A stretch of DNA of 43,000 nucleotides, from positions 1 through 43,000 of the forward strand of contig JAUNIO010000021.1 of NCBI GenBank assembly GCA_030535355.1. Direction: 5' to 3'. Below, one piece after another: positions 1 through 7,665 of the stretch. The notes beneath the pieces were generated by a model. The model ran no database searches. It saw only the letters and a program-made list of their open reading frames with translations, and had not been told where the DNA came from. Source of the stretch: a bacterium (GTDB lineage Bacteria > Vulcanimicrobiota > Xenobia > Xenobiales > Xenobiaceae). The translations under genes were made by a program, and so were the position numbers. How positions within the stretch are numbered: the first letter of the stretch is position 1; each line of letters starts with the position of its first letter.

Positions 1-511
1 CCACAAACCACGATTTAAAAATCGCTTTTGCTTGCTCCTCTAAATTCTTGTTTATTGTTATATTGTGAGCAATCTTATCATCAATCGCACCCAATAGAGA
101 CGCTGTTTGTTGCTGGGTTAGTAAATCAGGTACTTGCACGGGCTGCATACCTAAAGTTTTGACAGCTAATCCCGGCTGAGCGGATTGACCCGATAATCTG
201 CCTAACTGCATAGTTCCCAAGAGATAAGCCAAAAACCTAGTATCGTGATTATCATTGGCACATGCTACTACTGCATGTTCTGTCATATACGCTTTGCCGC
301 TGAAATAGCGCACATTTCCGCAATTTGCGCCTTGTCTTCCGATTACAGCGCATTTTCCTTCAAAATTGCAGGTATCTGTGTATCCGCGTATCCCATTTCC
401 ACCAAAAACTGGATATAAACCGGCAGTGGATATATCTTTTGCTTTAATGCCCTTGCCGCTGCTTAAACGCGAGCATACGTCTTGAAGTTCATATGTGTTC
501 CACGAAGTCAT
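1..511 (-). CDS. hsdS: Type I restriction enzyme specificity subunit HsdS (partial, runs off left edge)
   Basis: Reading the minus strand from an ATG at 509-511 gives an open frame to the window edge, about 170 codons. HsdS chooses the DNA target for the HsdM/HsdR complex. The frame begins MTSWNTYELQDVCSRLSSGK, like the start of a target-recognition half, has a YPVFGGNGIRGY stretch, and ends in the conserved spacer helix pattern NLEEQAKAIFKSWFV. This is one target-recognition domain plus the central conserved helix; the second half must lie left of the window. It starts 13 bp after the stop of the recombinase gene, so the two are probably co-transcribed. hsdM is not in the window. The family call is firm; completeness and the state of the second half are unknown. 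Confidence 0.9.
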   Translation of the reverse strand, partial: MTSWNTYELQDVCSRLSSGKGIKAKDISTAGLYPVFGGNGIRGYTDTCNFEGKCAVIGRQGANCGNVRYFSGKAYMTEHAVVACANDNHDTRFLAYLLGTMQLGRLSGQSAQPGLAVKTLGMQPVQVPDLLTQQQTASLLGAIDDKIAHNITINKNLEEQAKAIFKSWFV

Positions 512-524
512 GATAGCGTAAATC

Positions 525-1517
525 CTACCCGATAAACTTTCTGTGCGCCGTTTTAACATTGCTCTGCTTGACCATCGCGTAATGCAGAGTCGTGTCGATC
601 CGCTTGTGCCCCAAAAGCTGCTGCAGCTGCTCAATGGGCATTCCTTTGTCGATAGCCACCGTGGCCAGCGTGCGCCGGAATTTGTGCGGGTGTACTTTCT
701 CCAGTCCCAGCTTTTTGCCTATCTCCCGCAGGCGCACCTCAACTCCGCTAATAGTCAAGCGTGTATGGGGCGAGCGCAGGGTGACAAAAAGCGCCTCGTT
801 CGCGTCGGTGCGGCTGGCCAGATAGTCCTGCAGATGCAGTTTCGCACGGGCGTCAAAGTAAGCCGGCCTTTGCTTATTGCCCTTGCCCAGCACGACGCAT
901 TCGCGCTCGCTGAAATTGATGTCCGCCCGGTTCAAAAGCACCAGTTCTCCCACGCGCATTCCCGTAGAGGCCAGCAGATCGATCATCGCTAAATCCCGCA
1001 GTTCTGCGCAGCTGTCGCGCATTTTTTCCAAAGCTTCATCGGTGTAGGTCTCCTTGACGCTTTCGGCAGTTTTGACCTTGCGGATGCGCCGGACCGGGCT
1101 TTTCAAAATATAATCCTCATCCTCCAGCCACGAGAAGAAGCTGGAGAGAATGCGGCGCATATTATCCACGCTGACCCGGCTAATCTGCCTGCGCTCCTGA
1201 TAGTTCGTCAAATAACCGCGCAAATCTTCGGTGGTGATGCGAATAATCTCTTTGCCGGTCCCGGCCAGCATAGCCTCGATGGTCTTGCTGTAATAGGTTA
1301 AGGTTTTCTCGGAGCAGCCTTCGACGCGTTTGGCTTGAATAAATCTCGTCACTATCGGCTCATTTAGGGAATCTGACGGCGGGGCAGGCCGCTTGGCCGC
1401 TGAGATTTCGTACCTAACCGTCACCCGTTCTAATACGGTTTGCAGGCGGCGGGATTGCTCATTGTTAAGATATGGAAGCATTTCCAGGAGTACTTCTTGG
1501 GTTAAATCGTGTTGCAT
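525..1517 (-). CDS. Tyrosine recombinase (XerC/D or phage-integrase type) beside hsdS
   Basis: A 330-residue site-specific recombinase. An N-terminal SAM-like DNA-binding domain (about residues 50-150, with RFIQAKRVEGCSEKTLTYY) is followed by the catalytic domain. The catalytic set is visible: Arg in STGMRVGEL, His-x-x-Arg in HPHKFRRTLA, His in LLGHKRIDTT and the nucleophile Tyr in LHYAMV. The ATG at 1515-1517 has GGAGAA 7 bp upstream. The gene sits directly upstream of hsdS on the same strand. Tyrosine recombinases in this position commonly invert or shuffle hsdS target-recognition segments, giving phase-variable methylation. That role is inferred from position; the inverted repeats it would use would lie beyond the left edge. 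A generic integrase role is the alternative. Confidence 0.9.
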   Translation of the reverse strand: MQHDLTQEVLLEMLPYLNNEQSRRLQTVLERVTVRYEISAAKRPAPPSDSLNEPIVTRFIQAKRVEGCSEKTLTYYSKTIEAMLAGTGKEIIRITTEDLRGYLTNYQERRQISRVSVDNMRRILSSFFSWLEDEDYILKSPVRRIRKVKTAESVKETYTDEALEKMRDSCAELRDLAMIDLLASTGMRVGELVLLNRADINFSERECVVLGKGNKQRPAYFDARAKLHLQDYLASRTDANEALFVTLRSPHTRLTISGVEVRLREIGKKLGLEKVHPHKFRRTLATVAIDKGMPIEQLQQLLGHKRIDTTLHYAMVKQSNVKTAHRKFIG

Positions 1518-1616
1518 CTGTCATTCTCCTTAGCTACGCAAGTTTCAAATAGAATAATAGATGCGGCTGAACATATAAACCTTTTTCAGCGCGTAATGGC
1601 CGTACTTGGGTGAATA

Positions 1617-2816
1617 CTAAGTCCTCGTTTGTTTCAGCCTGCTTGTAACATACCATAACACTATGCCAGCGTATGCTTTTAGTTCCCCGGTTGCTTCGCG
1701 AGTCTCCCAAAGGCGTTTTATTCTGTTTAAATCGCTTTTTTTCCACAGCTTGTCTTTGCTGAGTTTGTTTATTACCGCATCTAGCACAGCTTTGCGGTTA
1801 TTCGGCAAATAATGAGGCGCTCCGCAGTTTAAATTCAAGGTATTGTTTAGATCGGCGTTGATCTTCTCGTCATCAGAATAAATATTCCCGTTTTTGGTGT
1901 CGTATTTGATAAGACCTATATGTCTTTTTGATCTGGGATCGACGTATAGCGGCGTATGTCCCCGATGCTGATCGCAGGTTTCGGGGATCGCATAAAGCTT
2001 GAACGGGTTTAATACCGCCATTCTGAAAGCTATGTCTAGGACCATCCAAATTAACGATTGATATCCCGCGCTCATATCGGCTATTTTAAGAACTTTATTA
2101 TTTTCTTGGCATAGTAGGCTGTCTTGCTGGCGGTCGTAAAAAAACGTGTATTCTTTATCTGGTTCCAGCAGGCTCATAAATTTGCTGACAGTGCGTTTAA
2201 CCGTTTCATACTCGGAAATTGGCCTGTTTTTTTGCCAAGCGATCTGCTCCATTTTGAGGCACCAATTCAGTAAAAGCTTAATATTAGAGGCTTCATCTAA
2301 GGTGTCTGTATAGCCTACGGTTCTGAAATAATGCCCGCGAAAAAAATTATCGGCTTTTTCTTTCTTTTGGCTCCAAATTCTGGCGGCTCCTTGATAGTTA
2401 AGCAGCGGAAGCTCTATATCCTGGGTGTTAGACATTTTTTCCGCTAGCCGTTTTATATCGCTGGGCTGGGTTGTGCTTTTAGTAGCCTGAATACTGTTTT
2501 TGCTGCGCTGCCAATGTATTGGCTCATCGTTTAAAATGGCGTTAAATTCTATCTCAACCGGGATCTCATATCTGCAGCCATATGAACCGTCGCCGATAAT
2601 ATAGAAAACGCGGCGCATCTCGTCTTTGGTGATATGCCTGGCTTTAATATCTGGCACGCCGGATAAAAAACTGCCTAAGCCTACAGCGACAGCTTCTAAA
2701 ATAGAAGTTTTGCCTTTGCCGTTGGTTCCTTTGATCAAATTAAAACCTGGCTTGAATTCGATCTGCCAATTTTCTATACCTTTAAAATTTTTGATTCGCG
2801 CATCCAGTAGTCTCAT
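1617..2816 (-). CDS. AAA-type (RecF/SMC-like) ATPase with non-matching C-terminus, probably chimeric or broken
   Basis: A 399-residue frame. The first about 270 residues look like a RecF/ABC-type AAA ATPase: MRLLDARIKNFKGIENWQIE, a Walker A GTNGKGKT at residues 30-37, and a signature-like MSAGYQSLIWM near residue 247. Relatives would next show a hydrophobic strand ending in an acidic pair (Walker B, IDE type) and a downstream His. Instead, after VLNPF (about residue 270, near base 2003) the protein changes to an unrelated about 130-residue segment with no Walker B. That segment contains YSDDEKINADLNNTLNLN, vaguely like the third RuvC motif region of TnpB/Cas12 nucleases; this likeness is weak. 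It probably cannot hydrolyse ATP normally. It lies upstream of the recombinase on the same strand and divergent from hsdR. Confidence 0.7.
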   Translation of the reverse strand: MRLLDARIKNFKGIENWQIEFKPGFNLIKGTNGKGKTSILEAVAVGLGSFLSGVPDIKARHITKDEMRRVFYIIGDGSYGCRYEIPVEIEFNAILNDEPIHWQRSKNSIQATKSTTQPSDIKRLAEKMSNTQDIELPLLNYQGAARIWSQKKEKADNFFRGHYFRTVGYTDTLDEASNIKLLLNWCLKMEQIAWQKNRPISEYETVKRTVSKFMSLLEPDKEYTFFYDRQQDSLLCQENNKVLKIADMSAGYQSLIWMVLDIAFRMAVLNPFKLYAIPETCDQHRGHTPLYVDPRSKRHIGLIKYDTKNGNIYSDDEKINADLNNTLNLNCGAPHYLPNNRKAVLDAVINKLSKDKLWKKSDLNRIKRLWETREATGELKAYAGIVLWYVTSRLKQTRT

Positions 2817-3036
2817 GCTAAACAGCTTTCCTAGTTGTCGTAACTCTGAGCTAAAATTGTTAGTTCATGCCAGACTGACACGAATATATAAATTTCGACA
2901 TTACCCTAGATAATACTTTTCCTTCAGAAGCTAGGTCTTGCCTACCTGACTAACGCCTTTAAAATTAATAGCTTGCGCTAGGGATAAGCCTTCCAGACAA
3001 TGAGTCTATCCATGATTCAGCAACGCATCGCATAGA

Positions 3037-3063
3037 TTCACCTTATTATGTATAAAAGTGTGA
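3037..3063. promoter_or_regulatory. Imperfect palindrome, first of two tandem operator-like sites
   Basis: The site reads TTCACCTTATTATGTATAAA then AGTGTGA. Its left half is the same as the left half of the perfect palindrome 32 bp downstream. Tandem related dyads in a divergent intergenic region suggest a regulator binding site. The regulator is not identified. Confidence 0.4.
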
Positions 3064-3099
3064 TTTTTTCACCTTATTATATAAAATAAGGTGAAAAAA
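3064..3099. promoter_or_regulatory. Perfect 15-bp inverted repeat (operator or bidirectional hairpin)
   Basis: TTTTTTCACCTTATT is followed by a 6-base loop and its exact reverse complement. The arms are AT-rich with A/T runs on both sides, so it could work as a terminator for either strand, but no gene ends nearby: both flanking genes start away from it. An operator is therefore more likely. Confidence 0.5.
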
Positions 3100-3321
3100 C
3101 AAGCGTAACCTCAGAATTGCTTTTCAGGGTAGATGCTGCGCCGTTAGAAGGATTGGAGAAGCGCTGCGTTAATAGTTACTTGAATATATTTCAGCAAAAA
3201 GGGCGCGGCCCATCGCTGCTTTTGAAGCCTTGCGGTAAAACGGCAGCGCGTTCGCCGGTTTCGCTGTCAGCCAGCCTGATGGCGGCTGGTTCGCGATATA
3301 ATAGGGGAGGAGTAACTAGCC

Positions 3322-6300
3322 TTGCCGGGATTATATACGGAAGCCGACTACGAGCAGTCCGTCATGGAGCTGTTCGGTTCCTTGGGCTATCAAACGCTCT
3401 ACGGTCCTGAGGTCGAGCGCGATCTGCGCAGCCCGCTTTACGATGAGGTGCTGGAGGAAGCGCTCCGGCAGCTCAATCCCGATCTTCCCCCAGATGCTCT
3501 GACTGAGGCTCTGCTTAAACTGCGCAATATTGAAAACGGCGATCTCGCTCAGCGCAACGAAATCTTCACGGACTATCTCCAGAATGGCGTTCCCGTGCGC
3601 TATTTTGATGGGGGAGAAGAACGCTCGGCCCTTGTTTATCTAGCCGATTATGCCTGCCCCAGCAATAATTCTTTCATCGCTGCCAATCAATGGACGTTTA
3701 TAGAAAACAGCCAAAAGCGCCCCGATGTCATCTTATTTCTGAACGGTTTGCCCGTCGCCGTTATCGAACTCAAATCTCCCTCCCGCGAGGAAACCGATGC
3801 CAGCGAAGCTTACCTTCAGCTCCGCAACTATATGCAGGAAATCCCCTCCATGTTCGTTTACAACGCCGTCTGCGTTATGAGCGATATGGTAACGTCTAAG
3901 GCGGGAACTGTTACTTCCGGCGAAGACCGTTTTATGGAGTGGAAAACCAAAGACGGCAGTTACGAAAATACCCAATTTGCTCAGTTTGATACCTTTTTTG
4001 AGGGACTATTTCAGCCCGCGCGTTTTTTGGATATTCTCAGGAATTTTATCTGCTTTTCCCATGAAGGCTTAAAACGCAGCAAGATTCTGGCAGGCTATCA
4101 TCAGTATTTTGCGGTTCACAAAGCCCTGGCCTCCACTCTGCGCGCAGCGGTTACAGACGGTAAAGGCGGCGTGTTCTGGCACACCCAAGGCAGTGGCAAG
4201 TCCCTGTCTATGGTCTTTTATGCCCATTTGCTGCAATCGGCCTTAAACAGCCCGACCATAGTGGTTCTGACAGACAGAAACGATCTCGACGATCAGCTCT
4301 ACAGCCAGTTTGCCAAGTGCCGAGCGTTTCTGCGCCAAGAACCGCTGCACGCCGCCAGCCGCGAGCATTTGAAAAGCCTGCTGGCAGGCCGTCAGGCCAA
4401 CGGCCTTATTTTTACTACCATTCAGAAATTTACGGAATCCGAAGAACCGCTCTCAGAACGCCGCAATATCGTCGTTATGGCCGATGAAGCCCACCGCAGT
4501 CAGTACGGTTTGGCTGAGAAAATTAAAATGACTCTCGATGCTTCAGGCGAGACTATCGCTAAGCGGGTGGTGGGAACGGCCCGCATTATCCGCGGTAGTC
4601 TGCCCAACGCCACTTATATCGGTTTTACGGGAACGCCCATCTCGGCTAAGGATAGAAGCACCCGCGAGGTGTTTGGCGATTATATCGACGTCTATGATAT
4701 GACTCAAGCCGTGGAAGACGGAGCGACCCGTCCCGTGTATTATGAAAGCCGGGTAATCAAGCTCCAGCTGGACGAAGCGACTCTGCAGCTGATAGACGCG
4801 GAATACGATCTTATGGCGCAGAGCGCCGATCCCGAAACAGTTGAAAGAAGCAAGCGCGAATTGGGACAGATGGAAGCGCTGCTGGGAAACGACAAGACGA
4901 TCAATTCCCTGGTTACAGATATACTTGAGCACTACGAAAATTACCGTGCCGATCTGCTGACGGGTAAAGCTATGATAGTCGCCTACTCCCGTTCTATTGC
5001 GATGAAGATTTACCGCCGTCTTTTAGAGCTGCGCCCCGGCTGGCAGGCCAAGATCGCTTTGGTTATGACCGAAAACAACCAAGACCCCGAAGACTGGAGA
5101 AAGATTATCGGCAACAAGCACCGCCGCGACGAGCTGGCTCAACTGTTTAAGGATAACGAAAGCCCGCTGAAAATTGTTATCGTGGTGGATATGTGGCTGA
5201 CCGGCTTTGATGTGCCGTCTCTGGCGACCATGTACATATATAAGCCCATGAACGGGCACAATCTCATGCAGGCTATTGCCAGGGTCAACCGGGTCTTCGG
5301 CGATAAAGAAGGCGGTTTGGTGGTGGATTATGTGGGTATCGCTGCCGCTCTCAAGCAGGCCATGAGCGATTACACCGCCCGGGACAAAAAGAATTACGGG
5401 GATACGGATATTTCTCAATCCGCCTATCCCAAGTTTTTGGAAAAACTATCTGTCTGCCGCGACATGTTCCACGGTTATGACTATGAGAAATTCTTTGCCG
5501 GTACGGATTTGGAACGGGCTAAGACCATCACTGGAGCGGTCAACTTTATCTTAGCACGGGAAAAGGATAAGGAAAAAGAGGCTTTTCTCAAGGAAGCGCT
5601 TCTGCTGCGTCAGGCGCTTTCGCTCTGTTCTTCTCTGGTTCCCGAGGCTTTGCGTTACGAGGCGGCTTTTTTTGAAGCTGTGCGCGTTCTCGTCCTGCGG
5701 CTCACTCACCAGGGCTTGGGCAGGAAAATTTCTCTGCCGGAAATGAATCAGCGCATCAATGAGCTTTTAAAGCAGAGCATTAAAAGCGAAGGCGTGCTCA
5801 ATCTCTTTTCCGATGTGAAGCGCGAGTTTTCCCTGTTCGATCCGAAGTTTTTGCAAGAAATTTCCAAAATGAAGGAAAAGAACCTCGCCGTTGAGCTTCT
5901 GAAGAGGCTTATTGCCGACCAGGTGCGGATTTACCGCCGTACTAACGTGGTTAAATCCGAAAAATTTAGTGAAATTATTCAGCGGACTATGAACGCCTAT
6001 CTGAACGGCTTGCTGACCAATGAGCAAATAATCGAGGAACTGCTCAAGATCGCCCAGCAAATCTCTGAAGCTCAGAAAGAGGGCGAACAGCTGGGGCTGT
6101 CCTCGGAAGAATTGGCCTTTTACGACGCTTTGACCAAACCGCAGGCCATTAAGGATTTTTATGAAAATGAGGAATTAGTCGCCATAACCAAAGAGCTTAC
6201 GGATACTTTGCGCAAAAACCGCACCATCGATTGGCAGGAGCGTTCGAGCGCCAGGGCCGGAATGCGGATGCTCATTAAAAAGCTGCTCAAGAAACACAAA

Positions 6301-6378
6301 TACCCGCCGGAGGGCATGGAAGATGCCGTGCGGACGGTTATGACCCAATGCGAGCTGTGGACGGACAATCAGCCTTAA
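3322..6378 (+). CDS. hsdR: Type I restriction enzyme endonuclease/translocase subunit HsdR
   Basis: A 1018-residue motor and nuclease subunit of a type I restriction system. The N-terminal PD-(D/E)xK nuclease is visible as RPDVILF and AVIELKSP (about residues 132-152). The SF2 helicase part follows: Walker A HTQGSGKS near 287, TDRNDLDDQL, the DEAH box in MADEAHRSQYG near 387, GFTGTPI, then ARVNRVFGDKEGG in the second RecA-like domain, and a helical C-terminus for binding the methyltransferase. The start is TTG at 3322, 11 bp after GGGGAGG. Length and motifs are intact, so it looks functional. It is divergent from the ATPase-recombinase-hsdS set. Its 3' end is duplicated as a relic near 10160. 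Confidence 0.95.
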   Translation: MPGLYTEADYEQSVMELFGSLGYQTLYGPEVERDLRSPLYDEVLEEALRQLNPDLPPDALTEALLKLRNIENGDLAQRNEIFTDYLQNGVPVRYFDGGEERSALVYLADYACPSNNSFIAANQWTFIENSQKRPDVILFLNGLPVAVIELKSPSREETDASEAYLQLRNYMQEIPSMFVYNAVCVMSDMVTSKAGTVTSGEDRFMEWKTKDGSYENTQFAQFDTFFEGLFQPARFLDILRNFICFSHEGLKRSKILAGYHQYFAVHKALASTLRAAVTDGKGGVFWHTQGSGKSLSMVFYAHLLQSALNSPTIVVLTDRNDLDDQLYSQFAKCRAFLRQEPLHAASREHLKSLLAGRQANGLIFTTIQKFTESEEPLSERRNIVVMADEAHRSQYGLAEKIKMTLDASGETIAKRVVGTARIIRGSLPNATYIGFTGTPISAKDRSTREVFGDYIDVYDMTQAVEDGATRPVYYESRVIKLQLDEATLQLIDAEYDLMAQSADPETVERSKRELGQMEALLGNDKTINSLVTDILEHYENYRADLLTGKAMIVAYSRSIAMKIYRRLLELRPGWQAKIALVMTENNQDPEDWRKIIGNKHRRDELAQLFKDNESPLKIVIVVDMWLTGFDVPSLATMYIYKPMNGHNLMQAIARVNRVFGDKEGGLVVDYVGIAAALKQAMSDYTARDKKNYGDTDISQSAYPKFLEKLSVCRDMFHGYDYEKFFAGTDLERAKTITGAVNFILAREKDKEKEAFLKEALLLRQALSLCSSLVPEALRYEAAFFEAVRVLVLRLTHQGLGRKISLPEMNQRINELLKQSIKSEGVLNLFSDVKREFSLFDPKFLQEISKMKEKNLAVELLKRLIADQVRIYRRTNVVKSEKFSEIIQRTMNAYLNGLLTNEQIIEELLKIAQQISEAQKEGEQLGLSSEELAFYDALTKPQAIKDFYENEELVAITKELTDTLRKNRTIDWQERSSARAGMRMLIKKLLKKHKYPPEGMEDAVRTVMTQCELWTDNQP

Positions 6379-6398
6379 AAGCAAAAAGTCTTAAAAGC

Positions 6399-6432
6399 AA
6401 AACAGCGCGCCCGAACGGGTCTGCGCTGTTTT
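6399..6432. terminator. Hairpin terminator after hsdR
   Basis: AAAACAGCGC pairs with GCGCTGTTTT around a CCCG-AA-CGGG inner stem. The T-run on one arm and A-run on the other allow termination from both sides. Close relatives of this hairpin occur at 10245-10277 and 11611-11640. Confidence 0.75.
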
Positions 6433-6530
6433 GCCATCTGCTAAAGGATGAAATGATGGTCAATAGAATATTTTGCGGATAGATCAAAAATAATCTAGTC
6501 TTATGAGGTGGTTATGATTGCCCGGCAGCG

Positions 6531-7043
6531 CTATTCCGACGATATAAGGATAGTGACATTATTATGATCGAGAAGCTGGGCCAGTTCGGCGGCGTTTTTG
6601 CCCGTTATTCTGCCCAGCCGGGTATAGGCCCAGGAGTTAGAACCGTAAAATACGACCAGCTGATTGCCGGAATACAAAACAATATCTCCAGCTTCAGTGG
6701 TAAGCTGCTTATCGCTGCGCGGCAGGCTTGTTCCCAGAGAACCCACCTGCTCGAATCCGCCATACCTGGACATTTTTATGGTAAGCGGAGCTTGGGCGGC
6801 GAGTTTCCGCAGCGCTGCCACCGTTTCGTTGTTTTCCCAGGAAACGGTGACCGCCTGTCCGCCGATTTGCAGTTTTAGTGTGGTGCTCATCTCATAGTCC
6901 CTCTGATTTTTAACAGGTGAAGCCTGGGCTAGTGTATCTCGCCGCATTCCGCACAGTACTCCGGCGGCGGAAACGGCGATAAGGCATATTACAGCGGCTT
7001 TTTGCAGTCTAGGCCAGAGCTTTGCCAAATTGGTAGGCCTCAT
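6531..7043 (-). CDS. Exported cyclophilin-like domain protein
   Basis: A 170-residue protein with an N-terminal hydrophobic export or anchor segment (about residues 15-33, AAVICLIAVSAAGVLCG). After it comes a domain of about 110 residues beginning TTLKLQIGGQAVTVSWENNE, with GDIVLYSGNQLVVFYGSNSW and LGRITG, the pattern of the cyclophilin-like fold family often found near flavodoxin-like genes. The family's function is not established; it is not a proven peptidyl-prolyl isomerase. The start overlaps the end of the upstream flavodoxin gene by 35 bp, so translation is probably coupled. The N-terminus resembles that of the alpha/beta hydrolase at 7666-8997. Confidence 0.8.
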   Translation of the reverse strand: MRPTNLAKLWPRLQKAAVICLIAVSAAGVLCGMRRDTLAQASPVKNQRDYEMSTTLKLQIGGQAVTVSWENNETVAALRKLAAQAPLTIKMSRYGGFEQVGSLGTSLPRSDKQLTTEAGDIVLYSGNQLVVFYGSNSWAYTRLGRITGKNAAELAQLLDHNNVTILISSE

Positions 7044-7551
7044 CTAAGGCTTGGCTCCTTTCCGCTGCCGCCTGGGGATCGGCCAGGCCGCCGCAGAATA
7101 ACGAACCGGCAAATTTGGCCTTTCCAAAGCAGTCTATCCAGCCCTGCAAACCGCTTATCGCCTTTTCGGGAACGTAATCTCCGTCTTCAGCCGCTACTGA
7201 AAGCATATATACTTTGCGGAATTTATAGTCCGACGGAAACAAGGGATTAAGGCGATCGAGCAGGGTTTTCATCTGCCCGCTCATCTCGTAGTAGTAAATA
7301 GGTGTAGCAAATACGAGCGTGTCAGCTTCCTTAACCTTTTCTGCAATCTCTATCGCGTCGTCTTTCAGAACGCATCTCTGGGTTCGCTGGCAGGCCAGGC
7401 AGCCTATACAGAAATTGATTTTTTTTCCTTTCAGGCTGATATGATCGACTTCGTGCCCCGCCTCTTTGGCCCCGGCGATTAGCCGCTCGGTTAATATGTC
7501 GGAATTGCTCTTAGCCCGCAGGCTGGTGGAAATTACCAGTACTTTACTCAT
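7009..7551 (-). CDS. Flavodoxin-like NAD(P)H-dependent FMN reductase (iron-sulfur flavoprotein type)
   Basis: A 180-residue flavoprotein. The FMN phosphate-binding loop is VISTSLRAKSNSD near the N-terminus, a cysteine cluster follows (FCIGCLACQRTQRC), and ATPIYYYEMSGQMKTLLDR is the typical second flavin loop. The ATG at 7549-7551 was chosen over an upstream in-frame start at 7620 because GAGG lies 8 bp before it and the fold begins there. It is the middle gene of a minus-strand set with the hydrolase upstream and the cyclophilin-like gene downstream. It probably carries out a two-electron reduction of a small molecule; the substrate is unknown. Confidence 0.88.
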   Translation of the reverse strand: MSKVLVISTSLRAKSNSDILTERLIAGAKEAGHEVDHISLKGKKINFCIGCLACQRTQRCVLKDDAIEIAEKVKEADTLVFATPIYYYEMSGQMKTLLDRLNPLFPSDYKFRKVYMLSVAAEDGDYVPEKAISGLQGWIDCFGKAKFAGSLFCGGLADPQAAAERSQALDEAYQFGKALA

Positions 7552-7665
7552 GCTTTTACCTCGTTGTGGCTGGCAGGTCTTAGCAGCGTATGTCTCGGTG
7601 CTTGGGGGACCGAGGCGCATTTTTAGTCTAATTCTGCCGTATTCGTTTGCTTAGCTTGCTGAAAC

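Larger units (their letters stand above)
2817..3321. other. Intergenic region between divergent ATPase gene and hsdR
   Basis: About 500 bp without a supportable gene. It holds the two palindrome-like sites at 3037-3099 and, just before hsdR, a GGGGAGG ribosome binding site at 3304-3310. The short open frame across 3117-3410 has no ribosome binding site or protein-like sequence and is taken as chance. Confidence 0.6.

Noticed and set aside
543-992. Long open frame on the opposite strand of the recombinase
   Set aside because: Shadow of the recombinase gene; no start signal and no recognisable motif.
1534-1746. A 70-codon minus-strand open frame between the recombinase and ATPase genes
   Set aside because: It overlaps the end of the ATPase frame, has no ribosome binding site and no recognisable sequence.
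3117-3410. Open frame across the hsdR start
   Set aside because: No ribosome binding site, low protein likeness, and it runs into hsdR in another frame.
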